64,000 nt of DNA from positions 75,336,129 to 75,400,128 of the forward strand of contig CM067366.1 of the NCBI GenBank assembly GCA_034401795.1. Reading direction: 5' to 3'. Shown here piece after piece: positions 1 through 12,611 of this stretch; positions within the stretch are counted from its first letter, which is position 1; each line of letters opens with the position of its first letter. Both the position numbers and the translations under genes were made by a program. Below the pieces are notes generated by a model. That model was not told the DNA's origin. It made no database searches and worked only from the letters and a program-made list of their open reading frames with translations. Source of the stretch: Chaetoderma sp. LZ-2023a (lineage: Eukaryota; Mollusca; Caudofoveata; Chaetodermatida; Chaetodermatidae).

Positions 1-1218
1 GGAAGACCCGGGGCTGACAAGAACTCAAAACCCAGTCTCCCCAGCGGCCAGACCCAGACAAAAGTCGGGGTCCGGACCCATAGATAAGATCGGGAACCAA
101 AGCCGGCCAACATCCAGACCCAGGGTGGCGAAAAAACCTGGCCCCGGGGCCGGCTGCCATACCGGGTGAAACTGGCTTGGTAGACGTCAATGGATGTGAG
201 ATCATTTGGATCACTATAGTCGGGAAATCCAAGCAAATCCAAGAACCTTGCACTTTTTCATGATAACATTTAAAAAGTCCTAGAAAATCCCAGCTAGCTT
301 AAATTCTGAGAGGTGGGATTTTCAAGAAGTTCAAGCCACTACATAAAGTCCAAGCTAATTCAAGGAAATCCAAGCTGGTATGGGTTGAAAAATTTTCCAA
401 TAGCTTGGATATTCAAGAAAATACAAGCTAATCCAAGTCAACTTGAATTTTATTTCACACGGACTCAAGATCTATATAATATCCAAAAGAAACATTCCAT
501 GTAAACAAAAAGGGAATTAATTATATACGGGGCGAATTGACAACGACCTATATAAAAAGTCACAGGAACGATGATGACCATCTGACAGCTACTGGAAGTA
601 GAAGGGAATGAAAAAGATAAATTTTGAGCCCAAAATCACCGAACCCTGCGATGGTGGAAAAGAACATGGCTCTAAATAAAAAGTTTTAGCTAAAAATAAG
701 AAAATAGTCTTGAAAAATGGGTACATAGAAGAAAAAAAAGCGATAATGTCACCGAGACGAAATGAGATTAGGACGAATAGACTGCCAAAACTACGAGTGT
801 TGACGATAAAAACTGACAGATACTAAAGAACACCGAAAAATACGGGAAAGAAACTTATATTAAAGAAAATCACAAAACACTATGAGAGCAAGTCTAATCT
901 GCCTTTTAGGAAATTAATATCTTAAAACAAGTGTGATAAAAAGAGAAAAATAGCCTTAAAAGAACAAAATAATCACGGTAAATATAGAATGACAAGTAAA
1001 TTCTCCTAAAGTTATGGAAGTATGTCAACACGCCAACGTAGAAAGGTGTACTATACAAAAAGATGGACGGCCCGAATAGAACTGCGCCTCTAACTTGGGG
1101 CAAAAAAAATTACCAAAACATAGCTAATTAGAATTGTGCAGTGATCTGACAGATACATGTAGGAAAGAGTGCAGGAAGAAAAAGCTGAGAACGAATAAAA
1201 ATTATTATAACTTAAATT
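1..1218. repeat. Direct repeat, left copy (continues off the window)
   Basis: This segment is repeated at 4530-5747 with a constant offset of 4529 bp. In the parts I compared I found one difference (a at 554, c at 5083). Similarity stops sharply after 1218/5747. Because the window begins inside the match, the repeat may extend further left. It includes the 5' end of the minus-strand coding region of the DIRS-like element, so it is either the start of a second tandem copy or a long terminal repeat. Near-identity implies a young duplication or an assembly effect. Confidence 0.95.
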
Positions 1219-1264
1219 ATAACGCACAAGCTATCACAATTAATCACAGTAAAAAGACTTAGGC

Positions 1265-2172
1265 TTAAACAATCTTAAGACTTTCTAACTGCAAAAACAT
1301 GTATTCTCTTGTCGCTATGCAAACAAGAATGAGCTTCATGGTAGACGGGTACTCGGCAGTTTGAAGCCGAGTACCCGGTTCCAAGGGGTCGGTAAAGCTT
1401 TCTAAGTCTATTGTCCTAGAGCCAGCTGTCAGGGCCAGGTGTATATCAGAAGTAATAGAATGGTGAGTATTGATCGAAGGAGAAATAACTTCCCTTGAGA
1501 CAGGTCGAAAGTAACCCCCAAATGGGTAAAAATCTGACTTGGGAACAGGCGAGACTTTTCTATGTTGATAATCCAACCCAGGTGAAGACAGACCTGGATG
1601 GCATCTGAAATATTTGCAGTGAGAGAGGCAGGATCTGGAGCCTTGAATAGCCACTGGTCAAGCCGAAGGGAAGGCTGCAAAACTGCCAAACTCTGCCCTG
1701 GTATGCGAATCGAAGGAACTTGCGAAAGGAGGGGTGGATGGGAACATGAAAATAAGCATCTTTGAGGTCGATAGAGACCGTCCACAATCCTATCTGAAGA
1801 GATTGAATGATGGATTGGACCGTCTCCATCTTGAAAGACGGGCTTACTATGAGGAGATTGAGAGCTTTGAGATTTATGATCAGTCTCCAGCACCCCCCCC
1901 CCCTTTTCTGGACAAGGAACATGGTCGAGAAGTATCCTGGATTGCATTGCCAATCCAAAACCTCCGTCACAGCATGTTTTGATATGAGGGAAAGAATCTT
2001 GTTTTCCAGGGCTAATAGCTTTTCCGGGCATTAGGGAATAGGAGTCCAACGAGGGGACAAAGAAAGAGAAGGGGTTACCTTCCAACGAGGATGATGGCCT
2101 TGGTGAATGGTTTCTAGAACCCACTGGTCTTGAATAAGAAGCTCCCAATAATTGATGAATCTTGATAAGCAA
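1265..2172 (-). pseudogene. DIRS-like reverse transcriptase, frameshifted and truncated
   Basis: Two overlapping frames carry successive RT motifs. The frame from 1970 to 1560 holds the fingers motif (LVQKRGGGCWRLIINLKALN), motif A with its catalytic Asp (SIDLKDAYFHVPIHP) and motif B (LPFGL). The frame from 2172 to 1429 then supplies motif C, read as LDQW where the family has LDDW, and the thumb-side region (INIEKSRLFPSQIFTHLGV). Loss of the second catalytic Asp plus the frameshift mean no activity. A third frame (1654-1265) continues briefly and stops. The combination of SIDLKDAYFHxPIHP and KSxLxPSQ is typical of DIRS rather than of gypsy or LINE RTs. Confidence 0.85.
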
Positions 2173-2271
2173 TTGCCTACTGGGATAATTGGGAACTTTG
2201 AAATGGTGGGGCCTTGAAAATCTAACTCTACTGTAATAGAATGAACAAGACCATCTTCTGAACCTAGAGCA

Positions 2272-4782
2272 TCAAAAACGAGATTGATAACGACCACCAG
2301 AATTACGAGAACTTCTAGAGTGTTTCTTAAAAGGGATCTGAGCTCTCGACCTGTTAGAAACTACGTCAGAATATTTGTCCTGAACAGGAGATCTACGTTG
2401 AGGAGAAGGAGACTTTCGAGGAGAGTGAACCCTCGAGGAAGATCTAACTGGAGAAGGTGATCTAGATCTATTGAATGATCTATTAGAGTTTACAAAAGTC
2501 CTAGACGGGAAGGATGACTGAGAATCCGGACGAGAGGATTTCTTAGGTGGAGATGCCGAGGGAAAAGATCGAACTGGAGTAAAAGATCGTTTCTTTGAGG
2601 GCTGAGACAAACCCACTTTGGCAGAAATCTCCTGAATACTCACTTTCCACCTCCTTCATAATAAGACTGGAAGACTCGGGGCCAAATAACTCTTTACCAA
2701 AACAAGAAGTGGTAATGAGGGTATCTTTAAGTTTCTGAGATATTGCTAAAGGACCAAGAGCTCTTTTTCTACGATAGTTATTAAGAAAAGCTATCAGACG
2801 AGCATCTAGGTTAAGATTAAATCTAGAGATATCTGCCATGCAAGCTAAGGAAGACTGAGGAATAGATTCTCCTCTGGAAGAAATCTTGAAAATAGCATCT
2901 GACAGAAGAGCCGAAAAGTTAGATAACTTAAACTTAAGTCTAACTGATTGTTCCAAAGATTTGATCATGGCCGAATCAGAAACTACCGATCTACCTGTGT
3001 CTTTGATCAGGTCCCATGCATCACCAAATAAAGACTCAGACCTGATAGCTGCGTCAAAATCTGAAATAGGGACTCTAACAGAAGAGGGTAATTCTGGAGG
3101 ATAGAGAGAAAAATTTGAAAAACAGTCCTGTTGGGAAAAATGCTCCAATATATCAGCGGAGACGTCATTGATGGAAATAACTCGATTAAAGGAAACATTA
3201 TCTTCCGCCACCAGAGGAGAATCATGAGGAAAGATTGATACGTTCTGGTAGTAAATCAATATGAAGAGTATCAGCAATCCATTGATGGGTGCCAGACCAA
3301 TCATTATCAGAAGCCCTCAAAAGAAGAAACTTGGAATCAGGAGGAATACCATGAGAAGCTTCCTGAGAAGATTGAATGATAGGATCCTGAGAAGGACTAT
3401 GATCTTGAGAGTCATCCACTAAGGAAGAAACTTCTACATCACTAGATAAGATATCCGACACCAAAGAAGGATGAAATCAAGGAGATGATGATAGAGAATT
3501 GCTAAATTTGACTTTGGGACGAGGATGACGAAGGATGCTTCTAGGAACCAAACTAGATTCGAATGATGGGAGGAAATCAATAGCGCTTTTAAAAGCAGTG
3601 ATAATGGAGTTACCCGAACTGCCTTTAGACAAAGAAAAATCCTTATTTGACAATCCAATAGAAGTGATTTCATTAACCAATGATTCATTAAGATAACAGG
3701 TAACTAGAACCTGGGCGGGATTATCATGGGAAATATAGTCTGAGGAAGAGGAACAGAGCTGAGAGCTAGGAAGATTTTCCCCAATAGGTTTAGAATGAGA
3801 GCAAGAAAGATGATCGCTAGATGAGTAGTAGGGAAAATCTGAATTAGAATGATCCTGTAGAGACTGGTTAATGACTGAAATATGTCTATCATGAGAAGAA
3901 TAAGGATCCAGAGATGAAGGTTGAATATTAGATCTAAAACTATCGGGAGAAAGATGAGATCTAAGCATGCTCGGGTCCCCAATGGGATCCGAGCATGGAT
4001 CCACTAACTCCGGATGCGATCCCTGAGCCTCCCTGGGATTAATAGCAGGATCCCAGAGAGGGCCAGCCGATCGTCCAGAAAAATCTTTAGATAGAAGGAT
4101 TGATGATTGGGAATTTGAACTAAACCCGGGTCCGGAGCCCAACTGGGTCCCGGAACTGGGGAAATCCGAGAGAACTCACACGAAGCCGTACCAAAATCTG
4201 AAGCAATTTTTGAATCAAATTTAGATAACCCGGAATAACCAGGCCACGCTCGAGCCGAAGCCGTAGTCGGGCGGGTAGAATGGGAGAAAGATTCAAAATA
4301 GGTAAAGGAAGATCAGAATTACCGGTCCCAACTTGGGCCGGAGCCGAAGAAGGGGTGGGAAATTTTCTAGAATGATTACGCAGAGATGGATCCGGACCAG
4401 GACCCGAGAAAAATTCTGGGGGCGGGGCCGGAGCCGAGATGAGAACAGAGCCCGAAGAATCCTCAAGAAGAAATTGGTAACCTGAGAAGCAACCATAGGA
4501 CTGACCAGAGAGGTGTGGACCTAGACCGGGGAAGACCCGGGGCTGACAAGAACTCAAAACCCAGTCTCCCCAGCGGCCAGACCCAGACAAAAGTCGGGGT
4601 CCGGACCCATAGATAAGATCGGGAACCAAAGCCGGCCAACATCCAGACCCAGGGTGGCGAAAAAACCTGGCCCCGGGGCCGGCTGCCATACCGGGTGAAA
4701 CTGGCTTGGTAGACGTCAATGGATGTGAGATCATTTGGATCACTATAGTCGGGAAATCCAAGCAAATCCAAGAACCTTGCAC
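2272..4782 (-). pseudogene. DIRS-like ORF1 (Gag-like), frameshifted
   Basis: Overlapping minus-strand pieces form one broken ORF1. The leading part (4782-3477) is Ser/Pro/Asp-rich and disordered. The next part (3464-3222) is in the same frame after a stop near 3475. A globular alpha-helical part follows (3304-2543), with a stretch reading AISQKLKDTLITTSCFGKEL that resembles DIRS capsid-like proteins. A very basic Arg/Ser/Pro tail (2643-2272), probably nucleic-acid binding, ends it. The pieces lie in three frames, so at least two frameshifts are present. The start lies inside the direct repeat, at 4782 or 4771. Assignment rests on order relative to the RT and on composition; no enzyme motif is expected. 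Confidence 0.65.
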
Positions 4783-5747
4783 TTTTTCATGATAACATTT
4801 AAAAAGTCCTAGAAAATCCCAGCTAGCTTAAATTCTGAGAGGTGGGATTTTCAAGAAGTTCAAGCCACTACATAAAGTCCAAGCTAATTCAAGGAAATCC
4901 AAGCTGGTATGGGTTGAAAAATTTTCCAATAGCTTGGATATTCAAGAAAATACAAGCTAATCCAAGTCAACTTGAATTTTATTTCACACGGACTCAAGAT
5001 CTATATAATATCCAAAAGAAACATTCCATGTAAACAAAAAGGGAATTAATTATATACGGGGCGAATTGACAACGACCTATATCAAAAGTCACAGGAACGA
5101 TGATGACCATCTGACAGCTACTGGAAGTAGAAGGGAATGAAAAAGATAAATTTTGAGCCCAAAATCACCGAACCCTGCGATGGTGGAAAAGAACATGGCT
5201 CTAAATAAAAAGTTTTAGCTAAAAATAAGAAAATAGTCTTGAAAAATGGGTACATAGAAGAAAAAAAAGCGATAATGTCACCGAGACGAAATGAGATTAG
5301 GACGAATAGACTGCCAAAACTACGAGTGTTGACGATAAAAACTGACAGATACTAAAGAACACCGAAAAATACGGGAAAGAAACTTATATTAAAGAAAATC
5401 ACAAAACACTATGAGAGCAAGTCTAATCTGCCTTTTAGGAAATTAATATCTTAAAACAAGTGTGATAAAAAGAGAAAAATAGCCTTAAAAGAACAAAATA
5501 ATCACGGTAAATATAGAATGACAAGTAAATTCTCCTAAAGTTATGGAAGTATGTCAACACGCCAACGTAGAAAGGTGTACTATACAAAAAGATGGACGGC
5601 CCGAATAGAACTGCGCCTCTAACTTGGGGCAAAAAAAATTACCAAAACATAGCTAATTAGAATTGTGCAGTGATCTGACAGATACATGTAGGAAAGAGTG
5701 CAGGAAGAAAAAGCTGAGAACGAATAAAAATTATTATAACTTAAATT
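4530..5747. repeat. Direct repeat, right copy
   Basis: Partner of 1-1218, same orientation. Its right limit (5747) is the probable 5' boundary of the minus-strand DIRS-like element, since the match to the left copy ends here and unrelated sequence follows. The part 4530-4782 contains the beginning of ORF1. The remainder is AT-rich, non-coding and probably the 5' leader. Confidence 0.95.
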
Positions 5748-5985
5748 GTGAGAAGGCAAGGAGAGATAACATGCAGAACAAGGTTAGAAAGAAGCCTGAA
5801 CCACTAAGATATCACATGAGAGAGTACTGCTAGATAAGCTAATGATATGCATATATGTAATAAGGTGAAAGAAGATCCCATTGAAAAGGAAATAACTTAT
5901 CTAGCTAAGAACAAGAATTCCGCGGAATTAAATGTCTTGCCTGTCTCCTGTTTGTCACAGTTACCTTTACCTTCAACCTTCTGCC
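5748..5985. other. Unassigned AT-rich spacer
   Basis: No coding potential or repeat structure recognised. It separates the DIRS-like element from the AGGTCA repeat block. Confidence 0.5.
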
Positions 5986-7335
5986 CTCAATGTTATCATG
6001 CTGCTTCCTAACATTATAGGTAACCATGTATCCAAGTTCAGTTGCAATAGACTTAACCAATCCTGAAATATAAGCTGAGATGTTTTGCTCAACGCAAAAA
6101 CATAATGTTGAAATAACAGAGTTCTATATCAAGGTCACAGTGACCTTTGACCTTGTGACCCCAACATCATCATGCTGCTTCCTATCATTATAGGTAACCA
6201 TGTATCCAAGTTTGGTTCCAATTGGATCAGGCACTGCTGAGATATAAGGCAATAACTTTTGTTTAATGCAAAATCTTAACGTAAAATATTAACAAAGATT
6301 ATACCATGACCTTTGACCCCCATAACCTTGACCTCATGATGTCTGCATCAGCATGCTGCTTCCATTAAAAAGGCATTGTTGAGATATATGGCAATAACTT
6401 TTGTTTAATGCAAAAACTTAACGTAAAATATTAACAGAGTATACCGTGACCTTTGACCCCCAAAACCTTGACCTCATGATGTCTGTGTCAGCATGCTGCT
6501 TCCATTAAAAAGGCATTGTTGAGATATAAGGCAATAACTTTTGTTTAATGCAAAAACTTAACATAAAATATTAACAAAGATTATACCGTGAACTTTGACA
6601 CCATAAACTTGACCTCGTGATGCCTGCATCAGCGTGCTGCTTCCTTTCGATATATATCTCGATATACCCATGTTTGGTTCCAATTGGATCAGGCATTGTT
6701 GAGATATAAGACACTAACTTTGGTTTAACGCAAAAACTTAACGTAAAATATTATGCCTGAAACTCGAACTTTGTCTTGAGTTGCAGAATGGAAAAACTTA
6801 AGGTTAAAAAAGCAGAGGTCAAATAGCAATATTAGAATAGCCTTGACCTTTGACCTGGTGATCTCCATGTCACCATCCTGTATCCTCTTGGCATAAGCAA
6901 CCATGTACCAAAGTTGTACTCCATTAGGGTTAAGCAGTCCCAAAATATAACCAGATAACTTAAATAAGCCTAAAAAATTAACTTTGAAGAATAATAAAGT
7001 TTTGTAGAGGGCAGAATGACTTTGACTTTCGATGTTGTGACTTCAGAATCAACATGCTGCTTCCTAACATTATAGGTAACAATGTATCCAAGTTTAGTTC
7101 CAATAGGATTAACCAATCCTGAGAGATAAGTTAAGAAGTTTTGTTAAATGCAAAGACTTAACATTGAATTCTGTATCAAGGTCACACTGACATTGACCTT
7201 TGACCGTGTGACCTCATTATCATCATGCTGCTTCCTAATAGTAAAGGCAACCACATAGTCAAGTTTAGTTGCAATAGGCTTAACCAAGCCTGAAATATAA
7301 GCTAAAGTTTAGCTAAACGCAACAATTTAATGTTG
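5986..7335. repeat. Degenerate tandem block with AGGTCA half-sites
   Basis: Seven or eight diverged units of about 140-240 bp. Each has the phrase CATGCTGCTTCC (near 5997, 6168, 6350, 6491, 6632, 7050, 7222), usually followed by a phrase like GTAACCATGTATCCAAGT, and preceded by clustered TGACC/GGTCA half-sites (TGACCTTTGACC at 6141, 6307, 6447, 6844 and 7194). Units near 6350-6640 are close to 141 bp apart and the others about 175-240. Similar AGGTCA-rich repeats are common in invertebrate genomes, so function should not be assumed. Confidence 0.85.
6132..6152. promoter_or_regulatory. Composite IR3 + DR1 nuclear-receptor-like site
   Basis: AGGTCA (6132-6137), three bases, then TGACCT (6141-6146) form a perfect IR3 inverted repeat, the layout of an estrogen-response-type element. 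The overlapping TGACCTTTGACC (6141-6152) is the reverse complement of a DR1 (HNF4/RXR/COUP type). This is the best-preserved instance within the surrounding repeat. There is no gene nearby to regulate, so it is a sequence match only. Confidence 0.4.
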
Positions 7336-8061
7336 GAGAAGAGCTCCGCTAACGGCGCATAATACCCTGCCATGATGGCAAGCCAATGAATGAGAGCCAT
7401 CAGAAAATATTTATTTCTTCCTCAGCCCCATCAGACCAGCAATCCTAATGAAGTGTCAAAGCGATCCGCTAAACGGTCAAGGAGGTATCGTCCAGAAACC
7501 AATTTTCTGACTGGCGGCCTTATTAGATTTTGGATTATCGTACATTAAGTTTCTTCACCATACATATTCCAACGACCGTAGGAAGTGATCCAATAAATGA
7601 ATCCAGAAACCAACTTTCAAGATGGCAGCCCATGGCTGGCAGCCATCTTGGAGTTCGGATCATCGTCAATTTCGATAGGTTTCTTCTTCACACATAGTCC
7701 AACCACCATATGAAATTTCAAAGGGATCCGATAAACGGTAACAGTTATCATTTGGAAACCAGTTTTGAAGATGGCCACCTGTAGCTAGCAGCCATCTTGG
7801 AGTTCGTATCATTGTCAATCTCGATATGTTTCTTCCCCAGAGGTAGTCGAACCACCATATGAAATTTCATAGCGATCCGAATAACGATAACAGAGTTATC
7901 ATCTGGAAACCAATTTTCAAGATGGCCACCAGTGGTTAGAGACCATCTTGGATTTCGGATCAGTGTCGGTTTCGATAGGTTTCTTCCTCAGAACTAGTCC
8001 AACCACTCTATGAAGGTTCAAAGCAATCCGATAAACGGTAACGGAGTTATCATCTAGAAAC

Positions 8062-8212
8062 CAATTTTCAAGATGGCCACCGGTGGCTGGCGGCCATCTT
8101 GGATTTTGGATCATTGTCAATCTCAATAGCTTTCTTCCCCAGAGGTAGTCCAGCCACCCTATCAAATTTCATAGCGATCCGATAAACGATAACAGAATTA
8201 TCATCTGGAAAC
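8062..8212. repeat. Representative satellite monomer with dyad
   Basis: One 151-bp unit. It opens with a perfect 10-bp inverted repeat, CAAGATGGCC and GGCCATCTTG, whose 13-nt spacer contains the second half of the palindrome CCACCGGTGG. Each arm matches the YY1 core (CCATCTT / AAGATGG). The rest of the unit is mixed sequence ending in GTTATCATCTGGAAAC. Confidence 0.85.
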
Positions 8213-11200
8213 CAATTTTCAAGATGGCCACCAGTGGATGGCGGCCATCTTGGATTTTGGATCATTGTGAATCTCAATAGCTTTCTTCCCCAGAGGTAGT
8301 CCAGCCACCCTATGAACTTTCATAGCGATCCGATAAACGATAACAGAGTTATCATCTGGAAATCAATTTTCAAGATGGCCACCGGTGGCTGGTGGTCATC
8401 TTGGATTTCGGATCATCACCGATTTCGATAGGTTTCTTCTGCAGACAAAGTCCAACCACTCTATGAAGTTTCAAAGCGATCCTCTAAACGGTAACGGAGT
8501 TATTATCCAGAAAATAATTTTCAAGATGGCCACCTGTGGCTGGCGGCCATCTTGGATTTCGGATCATCATCGATTTCGATTGCTTTCTTCCGCAGACCTA
8601 GTCCAACCACTCTATGAAGTTTCAAAGGGATCCGATAAATGGTAATGGAGTTATAATTTGGAAACCAATTTTGAAGATGGTCACCGGTGGCTAGCAGCCA
8701 CCTTGGAGTTCGTATCAGTGTCAATCTCGATAGGTTTCTTCCTCAGACCGAGTCCAACCACTCTTTGAACTTTCATAGTGATCCGATAAACGATAACGGA
8801 GTTATCATCTGGAAACCAGTTTTCAAGATGGCCACTGGATCATTGTCGATTTCGCTAGGTTTCTTCCTCAGACCGAGTCCAACCACTCTATGAACTTTCA
8901 TAGTGATCCGATAAACGATAACGGAGTTATCATCTGGAAACCAATTTTCAAGATGGCCACCGATGGTTAGCGACCATCTTGGATTTCGGATCAGTGTCGA
9001 TTTCGATAGGTTTCTTCCTCAGAACTAGTCCAACCACTCCATGAAGGATCAAAGCAATCCGATAAACGGTAACAGAGTCATCATCTAGAAACCAATTTTC
9101 GAGATGGTCACCGGTGGCCATCTTAGATTTTGGATCATTGTCAATCTCAATAGGTTTCTTCCCCAGAGGTAGTCCAACCACCCTATGAACTTTCATAGCG
9201 ATCCGATAAACGATAACAGAGTTATCATCTGGAAACCAATTTTCAAGATGGCCACCAGTGGTTAGAGACCATCTTGGATTTCGGATCAGTGTCGGTTTCG
9301 ATAGGTTTCTTCCTCAGAACTAGTCCAACCACTCTATGAAGGTTCAAAGCAATCCGATAAACGGTAACGGAGTTATCATCTAGAAACCAATTTTCAAGAT
9401 GGCCACCGGTGGCTGGCTGCCATCTTGGATTTTGGATCATTGTCAATCTCAATAGCTTTCTTCCCCAGAGGTACTCCAGCCACCCCATCAACTTTCATAG
9501 CGATCCGATAAACGATAACAGAGTTATCATCTGGAAACCAATTTTCAAGATGGCCACCAGTGGCTGGCGGCCATCTTGGATTTTGGATCATTGTGAATCT
9601 CAATAGCTTTCTTCTCCAGAGGTAGTCCAGCCACCCTATGAACTTTCATAGCGATCCGATAAACGATAACAGAGTTATCATCTGGAAATCAATTTTCAAG
9701 ATGGCCACCGGTGGCTGGTGGTCATCTTGGATTTCGGTTCATCACCGATTTCGATAGGTTTCTTCTGCAGACAAAGTCCAACCACTCTATGAAGTTTCAA
9801 AGCGATCCTCTAAACGGTAACGGAGTTATTATCCAGAAAAGAATTTTCAAGATGGCCACCTGTGGCTGGCGGCCATCTTGGATTTCGGATCATAATCGAA
9901 TTCGATTGCTTTCTTCCGCAGACCTAGTCCAACCACTCTATGAAGTTTCAAAGGGATCCGATAAATGGTAATGGAGTTATAATTTGGAAACCAATTTTGA
10001 AGATGGTCACCGGTGGCTAGCAGCCACCTTGGAGTTCTTAGCATTGTCAATCTCGATAAGTTTCTTCCCCAGAGGTAGTTGAACCACCCTATGAAATTCC
10101 ATAGCGATCCGATAAACGATAACAGAGTTATCATCTGGAAACCAATTTTCAAGATGGCCACCGGATCATTGTCGATTTCGCTAGGTTTCCTCCTCAGAGC
10201 GAGTCCAACCACTCTATGAACTTTCATAGCGATCCGATAAACGATAACAGCGTTATCATCTGGAAACCAGTTTTCAAGATGGCCACCGGTGGTTAGCGAC
10301 CATCTTGGATTTCGGTTCAGTGTCGATTTCGATAGGTTTCTTCCTCAGACCTAGTCCAACCACTCCATGAAGGTTCAAAGCAATCCGATAAACGGTAACA
10401 GAGTCATCATCTAGAAACCAATTTTCGAGATGGTCACCGGTGGCCATCTTAGATTTTGGATCATTGTCAATCTCAATAGGTTTCTTCCCCAGAGGTAGTC
10501 CAACCACCCTATGAACTTTCATAGCAATCCGATAAACGATAACAGAGTTATCATCTGGAAATCAATTTTCAAGATGGCCACCGGTGGCTGGTGGTCATCT
10601 TGGATTTCGGTTCATCACCGATTTCGATAGGTTTCTTCTGCAGACAAAGTCCAACCACTCTATGAAGTTTCAAAGCGATCCTCTAAACGGTAACGGAGTT
10701 ATTATCCAGAAAAGAATTTTCAAGATGGCCACCTGTGGCTGGCGGCCATCTTGGATTTCGGATCATCATCGATTTCGATTGCTTTCTTCCTCAGACCTAG
10801 TCCAACCACTCTATGAAGTTTCAAAGGGATCCGATAAATGGTAATGGAGTTATAATTTGGAAACCAATTTTGAAGATGGTCACCGGTGGCTAGCAGCCAC
10901 CTTGGAGTTCGTATCAGTGTCAATCTCGATAGGTTTCTTCCTCAGACCGAGTCCAACCACTCTTTGAACTTTCATAGTGATCCGATAAACGATAACGGAG
11001 TTATCATCTGGAAACCAGTTTTCAAGATGGCCACTGGATCATTGTCGATTTCGCTAGGTTTCTTCCTCAGACCGAGTCCAACCACTCTATGAACTTTCAT
11101 AGTGATCCGATAAACGATAACGGAGTTATCATCTGGAAACCAATTTTCAAGATGGCCACCGATGGTTAGCGACCATCTTGGATTTCGGATCAGTGTCGAT

Positions 11201-12611
11201 TTCGATAGGTTTCTTCCTCAGAACTAGTCCAACCACTCCATGAAGGTTCAAAGCAATCCGATAAACGGTAACAGAGTCATCATCTAGAAACCAATTTTCG
11301 AGATGGTCACCGGTGGCCATCTTAGATTTTGGATCATTGTCAATCTCAATAGGTTTCTTCCCCAGAGGTAGTCCAACCACCCTATGAACTTTCATAGCGA
11401 TCCGATAAACGATAACAGAGTTATCATCTGGAAACCAATTTTCAAGATGGCCACCGGTGGCTGGTGGCCATCTTGGATTTCGGATCATCATCGATTTCCA
11501 TTGGTTTCTTCCGCAGACCTAGTCCAACCACTCTATGAAATTTCAAAGGGATCTGAAAAACGGTAACGGAGTTATCATTTGGAAACCAGTTTTGAAGATG
11601 GCCACCTGTAGCTAGCAGCAATCTTGGAGTTCGTATCATTGTAAATCTCGATATGTTTCTTCCCAGAGGTAGTCGAACCACCATATGAAATTTAATAGCG
11701 ATCCGATAAACGATAACAGAGTTATCATCTGGAAACCAATTTTCAAGATGGCCACCAGTGGTTAGAGACCATCTTGGATTTCGGATCAGTGTCGGTTTCG
11801 ATAGGTTTCTTCCTCAGAACTAGTCCAACCACTCTATGAAGGTTCAAAGCAATCCGATAAACGGTAACGGAGTTATCATCTAGAAACCAACTTTCAAGAT
11901 GGCCACCGGTGGCTGGCTGCCATCTTGGATTTTGGATCATTGTCAATCTCAATAGCTTTCTTCCCCAGAGGTAGTCCAGCCACCCCATCAACTTTCATAG
12001 CGATCCGATAAACGATAACAGAGTTATCATCTGGAAACCAATTTTCAAGATGGCCACCAGTGGCTGGCGGCCATCTTGGATTTTGGATCATTGTGAATCT
12101 CAATAGCTTTCTTCTCCAGAGGTAGTCCAGCCACCCTATGAACTTTCATAGCGATCCGATAAACGATAACAGAGTTATCATCTGGAAATCAATTTTCAAG
12201 ATGGCCACCGGTGGCTGGTGGTCATCTTGGATTTCGGTTCATCACCGATTTCGATAGGTTTCTTCTGCAGACAAAGTCCAACCACTCTATGAAGTTTCAA
12301 AGCGATCCTCTAAACGGTAACGGAGTTATTATCCAGAAAAGAATTTTCAAGATGGCCACCTGTGGCTGGCGGCCATCTTGGATTTCGGATCATCATCGAT
12401 TTCGATTGCTTTCTTCCGCAGACCTAGTCCAACCACTCTATGAAGTTTCAAAGGGATCCGATAAATGGTAATGGAGTTATAATTTGGAAACCAATTTTGA
12501 AGATGGTCACCGGTGGCTAGCAGCCACCTTGGAGTTCTTAGCATTGTCAATCTCGATAAGTTTCTTCCCCAGAGGTAGTTGAACCACCCTATGAAATTCC
12601 ATAGCGATCCG

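Larger units (their letters stand above)
1219..5747 (-). mobile_element. DIRS-like retrotransposon relic
   Basis: Read on the minus strand from 5747 to 1219, the element has a disordered Ser/Pro-rich leader ORF, a Gag-like domain, a basic Arg/Ser tail, and then a reverse transcriptase of DIRS type. DIRS elements normally continue with RNase H, a methyltransferase-like domain and a tyrosine recombinase. Here the coding sequence stops near 1265 and no recombinase motifs are visible. Several frame changes and a damaged RT motif C show it is inactive. The flanking direct repeats differ from the inverted termini of classic DIRS1, so the end structure is either PAT/Ngaro-like or a tandem of two copies. 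Confidence 0.8.

Noticed and set aside
1-1218. Calling the direct repeats true LTRs
   Set aside because: ORF1 begins inside the repeat and the left limit is outside the window, so an LTR cannot be shown.
6725-6943. 72-codon minus-strand ORF
   Set aside because: Lies across the AGGTCA tandem units and shows no domain or continuation in other units.
8062-8246. CRISPR-like array interpretation of the regular repeats
   Set aside because: Units are contiguous 151-bp monomers without unique spacers and the context is eukaryotic.
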